From positions 5,381,501 to 5,445,500 of the forward strand of contig NZ_CP084742.1 in the NCBI RefSeq assembly GCF_020520285.1: a DNA stretch of 64,000 nucleotides, written 5' to 3'. The notes under the pieces were generated by a model. The model was given only the letters and a program-made list of their open reading frames with translations. It had not been told where the DNA came from and did no database searches. Origin of the DNA: Pseudomonas sp. L5B5 (GTDB taxonomy: Bacteria; Pseudomonadota; Gammaproteobacteria; Pseudomonadales; Pseudomonadaceae). Shown here piece after piece: positions 15,926-29,316 of this stretch; the first letter of the stretch is position 1, and each line of letters opens with the position of its first letter. The translations under genes and the position numbers were made by a program.

Positions 15926-17136
15926 TGAGCAAGTTCATGGATTGGGTTGATGCGCGCTTCCCCGCAACCAAGATGTGGGAAGACCATCTCAGCAAGTATT
16001 ACGCTCCGAAGAACTTCAACTTCTTCTATTTCTTTGGCTCCCTGGCGCTGCTGGTTCTGGTCAATCAGATCGTAACCGGTGTCTGGCTGACCATGAGCTA
16101 CACCCCTTCGGCGGAAGAGGCCTTCGCTTCCGTTGAATACATCATGCGTGACGTCGAGTACGGCGCGATCCTGCGCCTGCTGCACTCCACCGGTGCTTCG
16201 GCGTTCTTCATCGTGGTCTACCTGCACATGTTCCGTGGCCTGCTCTACGGTTCGTACCAGAAGCCACGCGAGCTGGTGTGGCTGTTCGGTATGCTGATCT
16301 ACCTGGCGTTGATGGCCGAGGCCTTCATGGGCTATCTGCTGCCTTGGGGGCAGATGTCCTACTGGGGTGCGCAGGTGATCATCTCGCTGTTTGGTGCGAT
16401 CCCGGTCATCGGTGATGACCTGACCCAGTGGATCCGCGGTGACTACCTGATTTCCGGAATCACCCTGAACCGCTTCTTCGCCCTGCACGTTGTTGCCCTG
16501 CCGATCGTGATCCTTGGTCTGGTGGTGCTGCACATCTTGGCGTTGCACGAAGTGGGCTCGAACAACCCGGACGGTGTCGACATCAAGAAGAACAAGGACG
16601 AGAACGGCATCCCGCTGGACGGCATTCCTTTCCACCCTTACTACACCGTGAAAGATATCGTCGGCGTAGTGGTGTTCCTGTTCGTCTTCTGCTCGATCGT
16701 GTTCTTCTTCCCGGAAATGGGCGGTTACTTCCTCGAGAAGCCGAACTTCGAACAGGCCAACCCGTTCAAGACGCCTGAGCATATTGCTCCGGTTTGGTAC
16801 TTCACTCCGTTCTACGCGATCCTGCGTGCGGTGCCGGACAAGCTCATGGGCGTGATCGCCATGGGTGCTGCGATTGCCGTGCTGTTCGTACTGCCTTGGC
16901 TCGACCGTAGCCCGGTCAAGTCCATGCGTTACAAGGGCTGGCTGAGCAAGATCTGGCTGCTGGTGTTCTGCATCTCGTTCGTGATCCTGGGTGTATTGGG
17001 TGTTCTGGCGCCGACTCCAGGCCGTACGCTGCTGTCGCAGGTATGTACCTTCCTGTACTTCGCCTACTTCATTCTGATGCCGTTCTACACCAGGCTCGAG
17101 AAGACCAAACCGGTTCCGGAAAGGGTGACTGGCTGA
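15925..17136 (+). CDS. petB: Cytochrome b of the bc1 complex
   Basis: 403 aa polytopic protein binding two b haems and the Qo/Qi quinone sites. It contains LLRLLHSTGASAFFIVVYLHMFR and FALHVVALPI for the haem-ligating His, and the Qo-site PEWY-equivalent PVWYFTPFYA. I start at the ATG at 15925, inside the petA stop (TGATG); the in-frame GTG one codon earlier is less likely. The stop overlaps petC in the same way. Confidence 0.97.
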   Translation: MSKFMDWVDARFPATKMWEDHLSKYYAPKNFNFFYFFGSLALLVLVNQIVTGVWLTMSYTPSAEEAFASVEYIMRDVEYGAILRLLHSTGASAFFIVVYLHMFRGLLYGSYQKPRELVWLFGMLIYLALMAEAFMGYLLPWGQMSYWGAQVIISLFGAIPVIGDDLTQWIRGDYLISGITLNRFFALHVVALPIVILGLVVLHILALHEVGSNNPDGVDIKKNKDENGIPLDGIPFHPYYTVKDIVGVVVFLFVFCSIVFFFPEMGGYFLEKPNFEQANPFKTPEHIAPVWYFTPFYAILRAVPDKLMGVIAMGAAIAVLFVLPWLDRSPVKSMRYKGWLSKIWLLVFCISFVILGVLGVLAPTPGRTLLSQVCTFLYFAYFILMPFYTRLEKTKPVPERVTG

Positions 17137-17918
17137 TGAAAAAGCTATTTGCTGTACTGATTCTTGCTGCTATGCCTGTACTGTCCTTCGCGGCCGAGCA
17201 CGGTGGTCCTGAACTGGAGAAGGTCGATATCGACCTGTCCGACAAGGCCGCCATGCAGGACGGCGCGCGGACCTTCGCCAACTACTGCATGGGTTGCCAC
17301 AGCGCGAAGTTTCAGCGCTACGAGCGAGTTGCCGATGACCTGGGCATTCCTCATGACCTGATGATGAGCAAGCTGGTCTTCACCGGTGCGAAGATTGGTG
17401 ACCACATGAACATCGGCATGCAGCCGGCGGACGCCAAGACCTGGTTCGGTGCTGCTCCGCCGGACCTGACCCTGGTGGCTCGCGTTCGTGGCACTGACTG
17501 GCTGTATGGCTACCTGAAGTCCTTCTACGAAGATCCGGCACGCCCTTGGGGTGTGAACAACAAGGTGTTCCCGAATGTGGGCATGCCGAACGTTCTGGTC
17601 GGGTTGCAAGGGCGCCAGGTGGTCGGCTGCAAGCAGGTGCAGATTGTCGAGGATGGCAAGAAGCAGTTCGACCCGCTGACTGGCACGCCACTGACTCATG
17701 AGGCCTGTGATCAGCTGACCGTCAAGGAAAACACCGGTACTCTCAACGAGGCTCAGTTCGATGAGAAGGTCAAGAATCTGGTGACGTTCCTGGCCTACTC
17801 GGCCAACCCGGTCAAGCTGCAGCACCAGCGTATTGGCACCTATGTGCTCCTGTACCTGGCCTTCTTCTTCGTATTCGCCTATCTGCTCAAGCGCGAATAC
17901 TGGAAAGATGTGCATTGA
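17136..17918 (+). CDS. petC: Cytochrome c1 of the bc1 complex
   Basis: 260 aa. A signal peptide (KKLFAVLILAAMPVLSFAA) precedes the haem c motif CMGCH (51-55). A Met-ligand candidate lies in MNIGMQPADAKTW, and the C-terminal membrane anchor is VLLYLAFFFVFAYLLKREYW. It accepts electrons from PetA and delivers them to soluble cytochrome c. The start at 17136 overlaps the petB stop (TGATG); the frame extending back to 17043 is not the gene start. Confidence 0.97.
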   Translation: MKKLFAVLILAAMPVLSFAAEHGGPELEKVDIDLSDKAAMQDGARTFANYCMGCHSAKFQRYERVADDLGIPHDLMMSKLVFTGAKIGDHMNIGMQPADAKTWFGAAPPDLTLVARVRGTDWLYGYLKSFYEDPARPWGVNNKVFPNVGMPNVLVGLQGRQVVGCKQVQIVEDGKKQFDPLTGTPLTHEACDQLTVKENTGTLNEAQFDEKVKNLVTFLAYSANPVKLQHQRIGTYVLLYLAFFFVFAYLLKREYWKDVH

Positions 17919-18006
17919 TACCGCTTTAAGCATCCGTTGTTGAACGCGCGCGCCCAAGGGCGTCTCTGAAGTTGTAACAACCCTGTATCATTCGGGGGTT
18001 ACCAGA

Positions 18007-18034
18007 GGCGCCCTCAGGGCGCGCTCGTTTTTTC
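18007..18034 (+). terminator. Candidate terminator after petABC
   Basis: Stem GCGCCC / GGGCGC with loop TCA, followed by GCTCG and then a T6 run. The gap before the T-run makes it non-ideal. Confidence 0.5.
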
Positions 18035-18070
18035 TGCTTTCGATAATTTCAACACGCGAGGAGGATCGCC

Positions 18071-18688
18071 ATGGGCGTGACCAATCGGTTGGCCTGTTAC
18101 TCCGACCCCGCCGACCACTATTCCCACCGGGTGCGCATTGTGCTTGCGGAGAAAGGTGTCAGCGCCGAGATCATCAGTGTGGAGGCGGGCCGTCAGCCGC
18201 CGAAGCTGATCGAAGTGAATCCCTATGGGAGCTTGCCTACGCTGGTCGATCGTGACTTGGCGTTGTGGGAGTCGACTGTGGTGATGGAGTATCTGGATGA
18301 GCGCTATCCGCATCCCCCATTGCTGCCGGTCTATCCTGTGGCGCGAGCCAATAGCCGTCTGCTGATACATCGTATCCAGCGTGACTGGTGTGGGCATGTG
18401 GACCTGATTCTTGATTCTCGGACCAAGGAGGCCGCGCGGGTGCTGGCGCGCAAGGAGTTGCGGGAAAGCCTGACCGGTGTGTCGCCGTTGTTCGCCGACA
18501 AGCCGTTTTTCCTCAGTGAGGAACAAAGCCTGGTGGATTGCTGCCTACTGCCAATACTCTGGAGATTGCCGGTCCTGGGTATTGAGCTGCCGCGGCAGGC
18601 CAAGCCGCTGCTTGATTATATGGAACGTCAATTTGCACGTGAGGCTTTCCAGGCAAGTCTGTCTGGTGTCGAACGTGACATGCGCTGA
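18071..18688 (+). CDS. sspA: Stringent starvation protein A
   Basis: 205 aa with a GST-like fold. The thioredoxin-like half begins [25 protein letters not shown], and the conserved [33 protein letters not shown] follows in the usual place. SspA binds RNA polymerase and modulates stationary-phase and acid-stress transcription. It has a strong GAGGAGG site, and it lies with sspB downstream of the L13/S9 and bc1 operons, a conserved gammaproteobacterial order. Confidence 0.95.
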   Translation: MGVTNRLACYSDPADHYSHRVRIVLAEKGVSAEIISVEAGRQPPKLIEVNPYGSLPTLVDRDLALWESTVVMEYLDERYPHPPLLPVYPVARANSRLLIHRIQRDWCGHVDLILDSRTKEAARVLARKELRESLTGVSPLFADKPFFLSEEQSLVDCCLLPILWRLPVLGIELPRQAKPLLDYMERQFAREAFQASLSGVERDMR

Positions 18689-18704
18689 GGCTTAAGGAGC
18701 CGCT

Positions 18705-19118
18705 ATGAACTCCAGTCGACCTTATCTGGTCCGCGCGCTCTATGAGTGGATTGTGGACAACGATTGCACCCCGCACTTGCTGGTCAACTCCGATTACCCT
18801 GCGGTGGAAGTGCCCCAGGGTTTTGCCAGTGACGGCCAGATCGTCCTGAACATTTCTCCCAGTGCTGTACGTCATCTGCACATGGATAACGATGCTGTGA
18901 CCTTCGAGGGGCGTTTTGGTGGCGTGCCTCACAGCCTGCACGTGCCGATTGGCGCAATCCTGGGGATCTATGCTCGGGAGAATGGTCAGGGCATGGTCTT
19001 CGATCTGGAATCGCCTCTGGACGAAGAGGATGATATCGAGCCGGACGATGATATGCCGCCGCCGGACAGCGAGCCGCCGCGCCCAAGCGGCAGGCCGAGT
19101 CTGAAGGTGGTCAAGTAA
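18705..19118 (+). CDS. sspB: ClpXP protease specificity-enhancing factor
   Basis: 137 aa. The substrate-binding domain spans about 1-105 (RPYLVRALYEWIVDNDCTPHL; DGQIVLNISPSAVRHLHMDN). A very acidic, Pro-rich linker follows (DEEDDIEPDDDMPPPDSEPP), and the C-terminal ClpX-docking tail is RPSLKVVK. It delivers ssrA-tagged proteins to ClpXP. It follows sspA by 16 bp and has its own terminator. Confidence 0.96.
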   Translation: MNSSRPYLVRALYEWIVDNDCTPHLLVNSDYPAVEVPQGFASDGQIVLNISPSAVRHLHMDNDAVTFEGRFGGVPHSLHVPIGAILGIYARENGQGMVFDLESPLDEEDDIEPDDDMPPPDSEPPRPSGRPSLKVVK

Positions 19119-19120
19119 TG

Positions 19121-19151
19121 AAAAAGGCGATCCGGTTGGATCGCCTTTTTT
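19121..19151 (+). terminator. Terminator of sspA-sspB
   Basis: Perfect stem AAAAAGGCGATCC / GGATCGCCTTTTT with loop GGTT. The A-run on the other side makes it usable by the convergent dolP operon too. Confidence 0.94.
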
Positions 19152-19167
19152 GTGCCCGGGACGCAGC

Positions 19168-20811
<1,644 letters not shown>

Positions 20812-20812
<1 letters not shown>

Positions 20813-22623
20813 CAGCGTGGTGTGTCGGGCAGGCGAGTGACCTGGCCGCTGACGAACTTGGCCCAAGGCAGCTGGCGTTCGATCCGCTGGCCGGCAGTGA
20901 TGCCCAGGCTGCCGGATTCACCTTCGATGCGGCTATCAGGCAGGGCTTTGAGCTGTCCCAGGCGCGGAGCCAGGCGGTAGGCGTCGACGCCCATTGCATA
21001 CAGGCGGCCCAGGCTACCGCCGGCCTGAGGCCATTGGGCGGTGACCTGGCGTCGCAGCGTGCCGTTCGCGTCCAGCAGCCATGGTGTCTCGCAGAACATG
21101 ATGCCGTTCATGTCGTTGTACTGGTTCTGATCGCCACTGGCGCTGAACACGTTGGAGGTGGCATACACAGGAACATCGCCGGCGTACTGGAAGTTCAGGG
21201 TCGGCTTGATCTGCTGGGCCTGCTGTGGAGTGGAGGCGAGGAAGATGAATTCGATGTCCTGGCGTCGTGACGGTTGTGCCGCCACCTGGGCGCCGACAGT
21301 GCTCTGCAGGCTCTTGGCTCGTGCTTCGCTCTGGCGCAACTGGAACAGATTGGCAATCTGCTGGGCCAGTGCGACGGGCTGGTCCACCCGCTCGATACCC
21401 AGCACGGTGCCACCATTGCCTTCCCAGTCCTGGCGGAACGCCCTGAGTACGCGCTCGCCCCACTCGCCCTTGGGCACCAGCACCGCAGCGCGATGCAGGC
21501 CGTCAGCGCGGGCGCGGCGAGACACTTCGCGGGCCTCGTCTTCGGCGGCCAGGCCGAACTGGAACAGTTGTGCCGGAGCCTGTTCGCCTTCGCTGTAGTT
21601 CAGGGCCAAGGTGGTGATCGGTAGCTGGGGGCGTGCAGCCAGTTGCTTGACCAGTGGTTTTTCCAGTGGGCCGACCACCAGCTGTACGCCATCCGCCTGG
21701 GCCTTGCGATAGAACTCGTCCAGCGAGCTCAGTCGGGAGCTGTCATAGAATTCGATGCTGGGCGGTTTCTGGCCGGCTTGCTGGGCTTGGTAGTGAGCGG
21801 CCATGAAACCTTCGCGCAAGGCCTTGGAGACCGCCGCCAGCGGGCCATCCTGTGGTAATAGCAGGGCAATTTTCGATACGGACTGGCTGGCCAGTTCCTT
21901 GAGCTTGATCAGCGGCTGCGGCAGTTGCAGGGCTGCCGGGTGCTTCGGGTTCTGGGCGCGCCAGTTGTCGATGGCTGCCTGTTGCTGTTCCAGTGTGCCT
22001 GCGGTCTTGACCGCCAGCGCCAGGCCCATCCAGCCGCTCAGGTCGTCGTTCCCGGCAGGTTGCAGTTGGTCGGTGGGCAGGGCGGCGATCAGGGCCCAGA
22101 TGGCTTCGTGATTTTTTGCCGCAGCGTCATCCTTCAGCAGGGGAGCCAGCGTGATTCGTTCCTTGGCCGCAGCCAGGGTTTGGCCGTCGGCCTCCAGGGC
22201 GCGAGCATGAATGCTGAGTGTCCGAATCTGTTGGGTGGCGGGAAGCTCACTCAAGTGTTGCAGGCTTGGATGACTCAGGGCCGTCAGCGCAGCCTTGGGC
22301 TGGTTGCGGACCATGGCCAGCTCCGCCGTCAGTGTGCTGGCGAAGATTTGCTGGGCGGGCTTGAGTTGGTCCAGTTGGACCTGTTGCAGGATCTGCCCGG
22401 CGCGTCCGGCATTACCCTGGCGGTAGGCCATGTCGGCAGCGCTCAGCCGCAGCAGTGCTGCCTTGTCGGGATTTTTGCTGGTGGCGGCCTGCTCGAGCAG
22501 TTGCTCGATGCTGGCATCCGGTGTCCGTGGAAGTTCGCCAAGGCTGGAGGAGGGCGAGCTGGCGCAAGCCACCAGAAGGGTAGCCAGGCAGAGGGCGATA
22601 AACAGCCGCAGGCAAGCGATCAT
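20812..22623 (-). CDS. lpoA: Penicillin-binding protein activator LpoA
   Basis: 603 aa outer-membrane lipoprotein (signal ATLLVAC, Cys20). The N-terminal TPR-like helical domain covers about 30-270. The C-terminal periplasmic-binding-protein-like domain (LppC family) covers about 280-600: KIALLLPQDGPLAAVSKALREG, PLEKPLVKQLAARPQLPITTLALN. LpoA activates PBP1a from outside the peptidoglycan. It is the first gene of the leftward lpoA-yraN-diaA-dolP operon, divergent from rsmI by about 200 bp. Confidence 0.94.
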
Positions 22624-22822
22624 GTAAGTGTTCCTGATACTCGATCAAATGAACGTTCAATTGTACCCAAGCGCTGGCCGGGGCGCGATGTTGCTGGCGA
22701 TAAACCATCTATTTAGCGAGTGCAATTGTTGCTGTGTCATTCACGCTCGAGGGTGCGCGATGCGCATTGAGATGTCTTCAACGCGCTACAATGGCGCTTT
22801 TGCTGATCGCGAGGTGTGCGCT

Positions 22823-23695
22823 TTGACTGCTCCAGGTTCCATGAATTCCGTTGTCGGCTCGCTTTATGTCGTCGCGACGCCTATCGGCAACCTGGACGAT
22901 ATCAGTGCCCGGGCCCTGAAACTGTTGCGCGAGGTGTCCTTGATCGCCGCCGAGGATACTCGGCACTCCCAGCGTCTGATGCAGCACTTCGGTATTTCCA
23001 CGCCTTTGGCGGCCTGCCATGAGCATAACGAGCGCGATGAGGGCAGTCGTTTCATCGCGCGCCTGCTGGCGGGCGATGACGTTGCCCTGATCTCTGATGC
23101 CGGCACGCCGTTGATCTCCGATCCGGGTTACCACCTGGTACGCCAGGCCCGTGCTGCCGGGATCAATGTGGTCCCGGTTCCTGGGGCCTGCGCATTGATA
23201 GCGGCATTGTCTGCGGCGGGGCTGCCGTCAGATCGTTTCATTTTCGAAGGTTTCCTGCCGGCCAAGGCCACCGGTCGTCGGGCGCGCCTGGAACAGGTCC
23301 GTGAAGAGCCGCGCACGCTGATTTTCTACGAGGCTCCCCATCGCATCCTCGAGTGCCTGCAGGATATGGAGGCGGTGTTCGGTGGTGATCGGCCAGCGTT
23401 GCTGGCCCGTGAGCTGACCAAGGCGTTCGAGACGCTCAAGGGTTTGCCGCTTGCCGAACTGCGTCAGTTCGTCGAATCCGACTCCAACCAGCAGCGTGGA
23501 GAGTGTGTAGTGCTGGTGGCGGGATGGTCTGCTCCAGAAGTTGGCGAGATGATCAGCAGCGAGGCGATGCGCATCCTGGATCTGCTGCTCAAGGAAATGC
23601 CACTTAAAAGGGCTGCTGCGTTGGCAGCCGAGATCACCGGAGAGCGTAAAAACGTGCTGTACCAGATCGCTCTGGAAAAACAGAAAGAGCAATAA
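22823..23695 (+). CDS. rsmI: 16S rRNA (cytidine(1402)-2'-O)-methyltransferase
   Basis: 290 aa from TTG at 22823, which has GAGG about eight bases upstream; the ATG at 22841 is the alternative. The tetrapyrrole-methylase fold has SLYVVATPIGNLDDIS, AEDTRHSQRLMQHFGI, ALISDAGTPLISDPGY and FYEAPHRI. RsmI makes the 2'-O-methyl on C1402 in the decoding centre together with RsmH, which is encoded just downstream in the dcw cluster. The frame extends back to 22628 but that part is intergenic. Confidence 0.93.
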   Translation: MTAPGSMNSVVGSLYVVATPIGNLDDISARALKLLREVSLIAAEDTRHSQRLMQHFGISTPLAACHEHNERDEGSRFIARLLAGDDVALISDAGTPLISDPGYHLVRQARAAGINVVPVPGACALIAALSAAGLPSDRFIFEGFLPAKATGRRARLEQVREEPRTLIFYEAPHRILECLQDMEAVFGGDRPALLARELTKAFETLKGLPLAELRQFVESDSNQQRGECVVLVAGWSAPEVGEMISSEAMRILDLLLKEMPLKRAAALAAEITGERKNVLYQIALEKQKEQ

Positions 23696-23729
23696 ATGGC
23701 GTAGCAGAGTGGCCAAAGGCTTTTATCGC

Positions 23730-23758
23730 TTGTTCTTGGGTCGCTCTGCCGTTAACCT
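23730..23758 (+). promoter_or_regulatory. Candidate rnpB promoter
   Basis: TTGTTC (23730-23735), a 17-bp spacer and TAACCT (23753-23758) lie 9 bp before the first base of mature RNase P RNA. The hexamers are weak but the spacing is correct. Confidence 0.4.
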
Positions 23759-23767
23759 GCGCGGCGG

Positions 23768-24121
23768 AGAGTCGATTGGACAGTCGCTGCCCTCTATGAA
23801 AATTAGAGGGGGGAGGAAAGTCCGGGCTCCATAGGGCGGAGTGCCAGGTAATGCCTGGGGGGCGTGAGCCTACGGAAAGTGCCACAGAAAATAACCGCCT
23901 AAGCACTTCGGTGCCGGTAAGGGTGAAAAGGTGCGGTAAGAGCGCACCGCACGTCTGGTAACAGTTCGTGGCTAGGTAAACCCCACTCGGAGCAAGACCA
24001 AATAGGGTTCCAAGGCGTGGCCCGCGCTGGAACCGGGTAGGTTGCTAAAGATGTCCAGCGATGGCCATCGTAGAGGAATGACTGTCCTCGACAGAACCCG
24101 GCTTACAGATCGACTCTCCAC
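23768..24121 (+). ncRNA. rnpB: RNase P RNA (M1 RNA, type A)
   Basis: Roughly 354 nt. The 5' AGAGTCGATTGGACAGTCGC pairs with 3' AGATCGACTCT to close helix P1. Conserved islands are GAGGAAAGTCCGGGCTCC with CAGGGCGGAGTG-like P4 flanks, CACAGAAAATA, GGTAAACCCC and the 3' P4 strand ACAGAACCCGGCTTA. It is the catalytic RNA that matures tRNA 5' ends. Its place just upstream of mraZ is the pseudomonad order. End coordinates are accurate to a few bases. Confidence 0.96.
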
Positions 24122-24326
24122 CTCTTTCCCTTCCTGCTTGATTCAATAGCAGAAACGTTTTTGTAATACCGAAAAATTCTTACTCTTAACAAATTACTTT
24201 AACTTCGCGATACAGCTTACTGAGCTGTGTGAAGTTATTGCTGCTGGGCGCCTCCCGATTTCTCGTTTCCCCTCCTTTAAGCGTCCTAAATCTCCGTTCT
24301 ATAAGGGTTTTCCGTCGCTACGCGCC

Positions 24327-24356
24327 TTGACGGTGGTGTGGGCGCATTCCTATAGT
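24327..24356 (+). promoter_or_regulatory. mraZ (dcw cluster) promoter
   Basis: TTGACG (24327-24332), an 18-bp spacer and TATAGT (24351-24356). The start of transcription would be near 24363, inside the TGGNN repeats. It lies in the 309-bp gap between rnpB and mraZ. The rest of that gap (24122-24320) is AT-rich and shows nothing else I can name. Confidence 0.7.
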
Positions 24357-24365
24357 GTGCGCAAG

Positions 24366-24390
24366 TGGCAGAAAGTGGCATGAAGTGGGT
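24366..24390 (+). promoter_or_regulatory. MraZ operator: three phased TGGNN repeats
   Basis: TGGCA-N5-TGGCA-N5-TGGGT at exact 10-bp phasing, with a degenerate TGTGC one period upstream (24356). Known MraZ sites are three or four TGGGN units spaced by 5 bp, so the geometry is right. The location, just after the -10 box, suits autorepression of the dcw cluster. Confidence 0.72.
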
Positions 24391-24430
24391 TTTTTGAACG
24401 AAAAACGCTAAAATTTGGAGAAGCGCTGAC

Positions 24431-24886
24431 GTGTTTCGCGGAGCCAACGCTATCAGTCTCGATGCCAAAGGCCGGCTAGCCATGCCCAGCCGGTATCGCG
24501 ACGAGCTCGTTTCGCGAAGCTCCGGGCAGTTGATCGTCACCATTGACGCCGTTGATCCTTGTTTGTGCGTTTACCCCCTCGATGAGTGGGAGCTGATAGA
24601 AACCAAGCTGCGTGCGTTGCCTTCGCTGCGCGAAGAGAACCGTCGCTTGCAGCGTTTGCTGATTGGTAATGCCGTCGATCTCGAACTCGACGGCAGTGGT
24701 CGTTTTCTGGTGCCGCCGCGCCTGCGTGAATATGCCAAGTTGGATAAGCGCGCGATGCTGGTGGGCCAGCTGAACAAGTTTCAACTGTGGGACGAGGACG
24801 CCTGGAACGCTGTTTCTGCAGCTGACCTGGTAGCTATTCAACAACCGGGCGCCATGCCTGATGAACTGCGTGATTTGATACTGTGA
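24431..24886 (+). CDS. mraZ: Transcriptional regulator MraZ
   Basis: 151 aa with two SpoVT-AbrB-like halves, each carrying a DXXXR signature ([17 protein letters not shown] and [24 protein letters not shown]). It represses its own promoter and modulates the dcw cluster. The GTG start at 24431 has GGAG upstream. It is the first gene of the cluster and overlaps rsmH by GTGA. Confidence 0.95.
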   Translation: MFRGANAISLDAKGRLAMPSRYRDELVSRSSGQLIVTIDAVDPCLCVYPLDEWELIETKLRALPSLREENRRLQRLLIGNAVDLELDGSGRFLVPPRLREYAKLDKRAMLVGQLNKFQLWDEDAWNAVSAADLVAIQQPGAMPDELRDLIL

Positions 24887-25826
24887 CTATTGATAGCGGC
24901 TTTAACCACATCACCGTACTGCTTGACGAAGCCGTCGAGGCTCTCGCCGTACGTCCTGATGGCTGCTATCTGGATGGCACCTTCGGGCGTGGTGGGCACA
25001 GTCGGCTGATTCTCAGCCAGCTTGGGCCAGGAGGTCGACTCCTCGGATTCGACAAGGACCCCCAAGCGATTGCCACCGGGCAAGCGCTAGCGGCCGAAGA
25101 CGGCCGCTTTGTCGTTGTGCAGCGCAGTTTTGCCGAGCTGGGTTCCGAGGTTGAGGGCCGCGGTTTGGCTGGCAAGGTCAGCGGCGTCTTGCTGGACCTG
25201 GGAGTGTCCTCGCCTCAGTTGGACGACCCCGAGCGCGGCTTCAGTTTTCTCAATGACGGTCCCTTGGACATGCGCATGGACCCGACGCGGGGTGTCAGCG
25301 CTGCCCAGTTCATCGCCACTGCCCCAGTGGAAGAAATCGCCCGTGTATTCAAAGAGTACGGTGAGGAGCGTTTCTCTGGCCGTATGGCTCGGGCTGTGGT
25401 CGAGCGTCGGGAAGTCCAGCCGTTCGAACGTACCGCCGACCTGGCCGAAGTGCTCAAGGTCGCCAACCCTGCCTGGGAAAAAGGCAAGAACCCGGCAACC
25501 CGTGCGTTCCAGGGTCTGCGCATCCATGTGAACAACGAACTGGGCGACCTCGAGACGGGCCTGGAGGCTGCCTTGGAGTCTCTGGAAGTCGGCGGGCGCC
25601 TGGTGGTGATCAGCTTCCACTCTCTGGAAGACCGTATCGTCAAACTCTTCATGCGCCGCCTGGTCAAGGGCGAGGCTGATAACCTGCCGCGCAACCTGCC
25701 GGTGCGCTTCGAAGCCTTCCAGCCGAAAATCAAGATCCATGGCAAAGCGCAGTTCGCCTCCGAGGCCGAACTCAAAGCCAATCCTCGTGCCCGCAGTGCT
25801 GTCATGCGTGTCGCGGAGAAGCTTCG

Positions 25827-25830
<4 letters not shown>
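24883..25830 (+). CDS. rsmH: 16S rRNA (cytosine(1402)-N4)-methyltransferase
   Basis: 315 aa SAM-dependent enzyme: [30 protein letters not shown] (SAM motif I), [22 protein letters not shown] and [17 protein letters not shown]. It methylates N4 of C1402, complementing RsmI. The start is GTG, overlapping the mraZ stop as GTGA; the end overlaps ftsL likewise. Confidence 0.96.
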
Positions 25831-27852
<2,022 letters not shown>

Positions 27853-27853
<1 letters not shown>

Positions 27854-29316
27854 TGTCCCTTAGCCTGAACAAGATATTCCCCCACGCCGGTCGCGACCTG
27901 TTGATCCGTGAGTTGACCCTGGACAGCCGCAATGTGCGCGCCGGTGATTTGTTCCTGGCCGTGCCGGGCGCCAAGTTCGATGGTCGTGCGCACATCGCCG
28001 ATGCCTTGCAGCGCGGTGCTGCCGCCGTGGCCTATGAAGTGGAAGGCGCAACCGTGTTGCCGCTGACCGATGTGCCGCTGATTCCAGTCAAGGGCCTGGC
28101 TGCGCAACTGTCGGACATCGCCGGACGTTTCTATGGCGAGCCGAGCCGTCAGTTGAACCTGGTCGGCGTGACTGGCACCAATGGCAAGACCAGCGTTACC
28201 CAGCTCGTGGCCCAGGCCCTGGACCTGCTTGGCCAGCGTTGTGGCCTGGTGGGTACCCTGGGTACCGGTTTTTACGGGGCGCTGGAAAGTGGCCTGCATA
28301 CCACGCCGAACCCCATTGCCGTCCAGGCGACGCTGGCCGACCTGAAGAGTGCTGGGGCCAGGGCCGTGGCCATGGAAGTCTCTTCCCATGGCCTGGACCA
28401 GGGGCGCGTGGCTGCCCTGGCGTTCGATGTCGCGGTACTGACCAACCTGTCCCGTGATCATCTGGACTATCACGGCACCATGCAGGCCTACGGTGCGGCC
28501 AAGGCCAAGCTGTTCAACTGGACCGACCTGCGTTGCCGGGTAATCAACCTGGACGATGAGTTCGGCCGGCAGCTGGCGGCTGAGTCTCATGAGTCACGGT
28601 TGATCACTTACAGCCTGGACGATGCCCGCGCCTATCTGTATTGCCGCGAAGCACACTTCGATGATGATGGCGTACGCGCGATCCTGGTCACCCCGCAAGG
28701 CGAGCACCATCTGCGTAGCAGCCTGCTGGGCCGGTTCAACCTGAGCAACGTGCTGGCTGCCGTGGGCGCATTGCTGGGCCTGGAGTATGCGTTGGATGAA
28801 ATCCTCGCGGTCTTGCCCAAGCTGGAAGGCCCGGCCGGGCGCATGCAGCGCCTGGGGGGTGGAAGCCAGCCGCTGGTGGTGGTCGACTATGCCCACACTC
28901 CGGATGCCCTGGAAAAAGTCTTGCTGGCCCTGCGCCCTCACGCCAAGGGGCGCCTGCTGTGCCTGTTCGGTTGTGGCGGTGACCGCGACCGCGGCAAGCG
29001 GCCATTGATGGCCGAAGTGGTCGAGCGCCTGGCCGACGGCGTGCTCGTCACCGACGACAATCCGCGCAGTGAAGACCCCGTACAAATCTTCGAGGACATC
29101 CGTGCCGGTTTCCTGGCTGTGGACAAGGTCGAGTTCATCGCAGGCCGCGGACCTGCGATCGCCCGTCTGATTGCTTCCGCCTCGGCGGATGATGTGGTGG
29201 TGCTGGCTGGCAAGGGGCACGAGGACTACCAGGAAATCAATGGCCAGCGCCATGCCTTCTCCGATCTCGTCGAGGCGGACAAGGCCTTGGGCGCATGGGA
29301 GGTGGACCATGCTTAA
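27853..29316 (+). CDS. murE: UDP-MurNAc-tripeptide synthetase (meso-DAP adding)
   Basis: 487 aa Mur ligase: ATP loop GVTGTNGKTSV, carbamylated-Lys region, and the amino-acid selectivity motif DDNPRSEDP. DNPR indicates meso-diaminopimelate rather than lysine, as expected for Gram-negative bacteria. It adds the third residue of the stem peptide in the cytoplasm. Its last 8 nt overlap murF. Confidence 0.97.
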
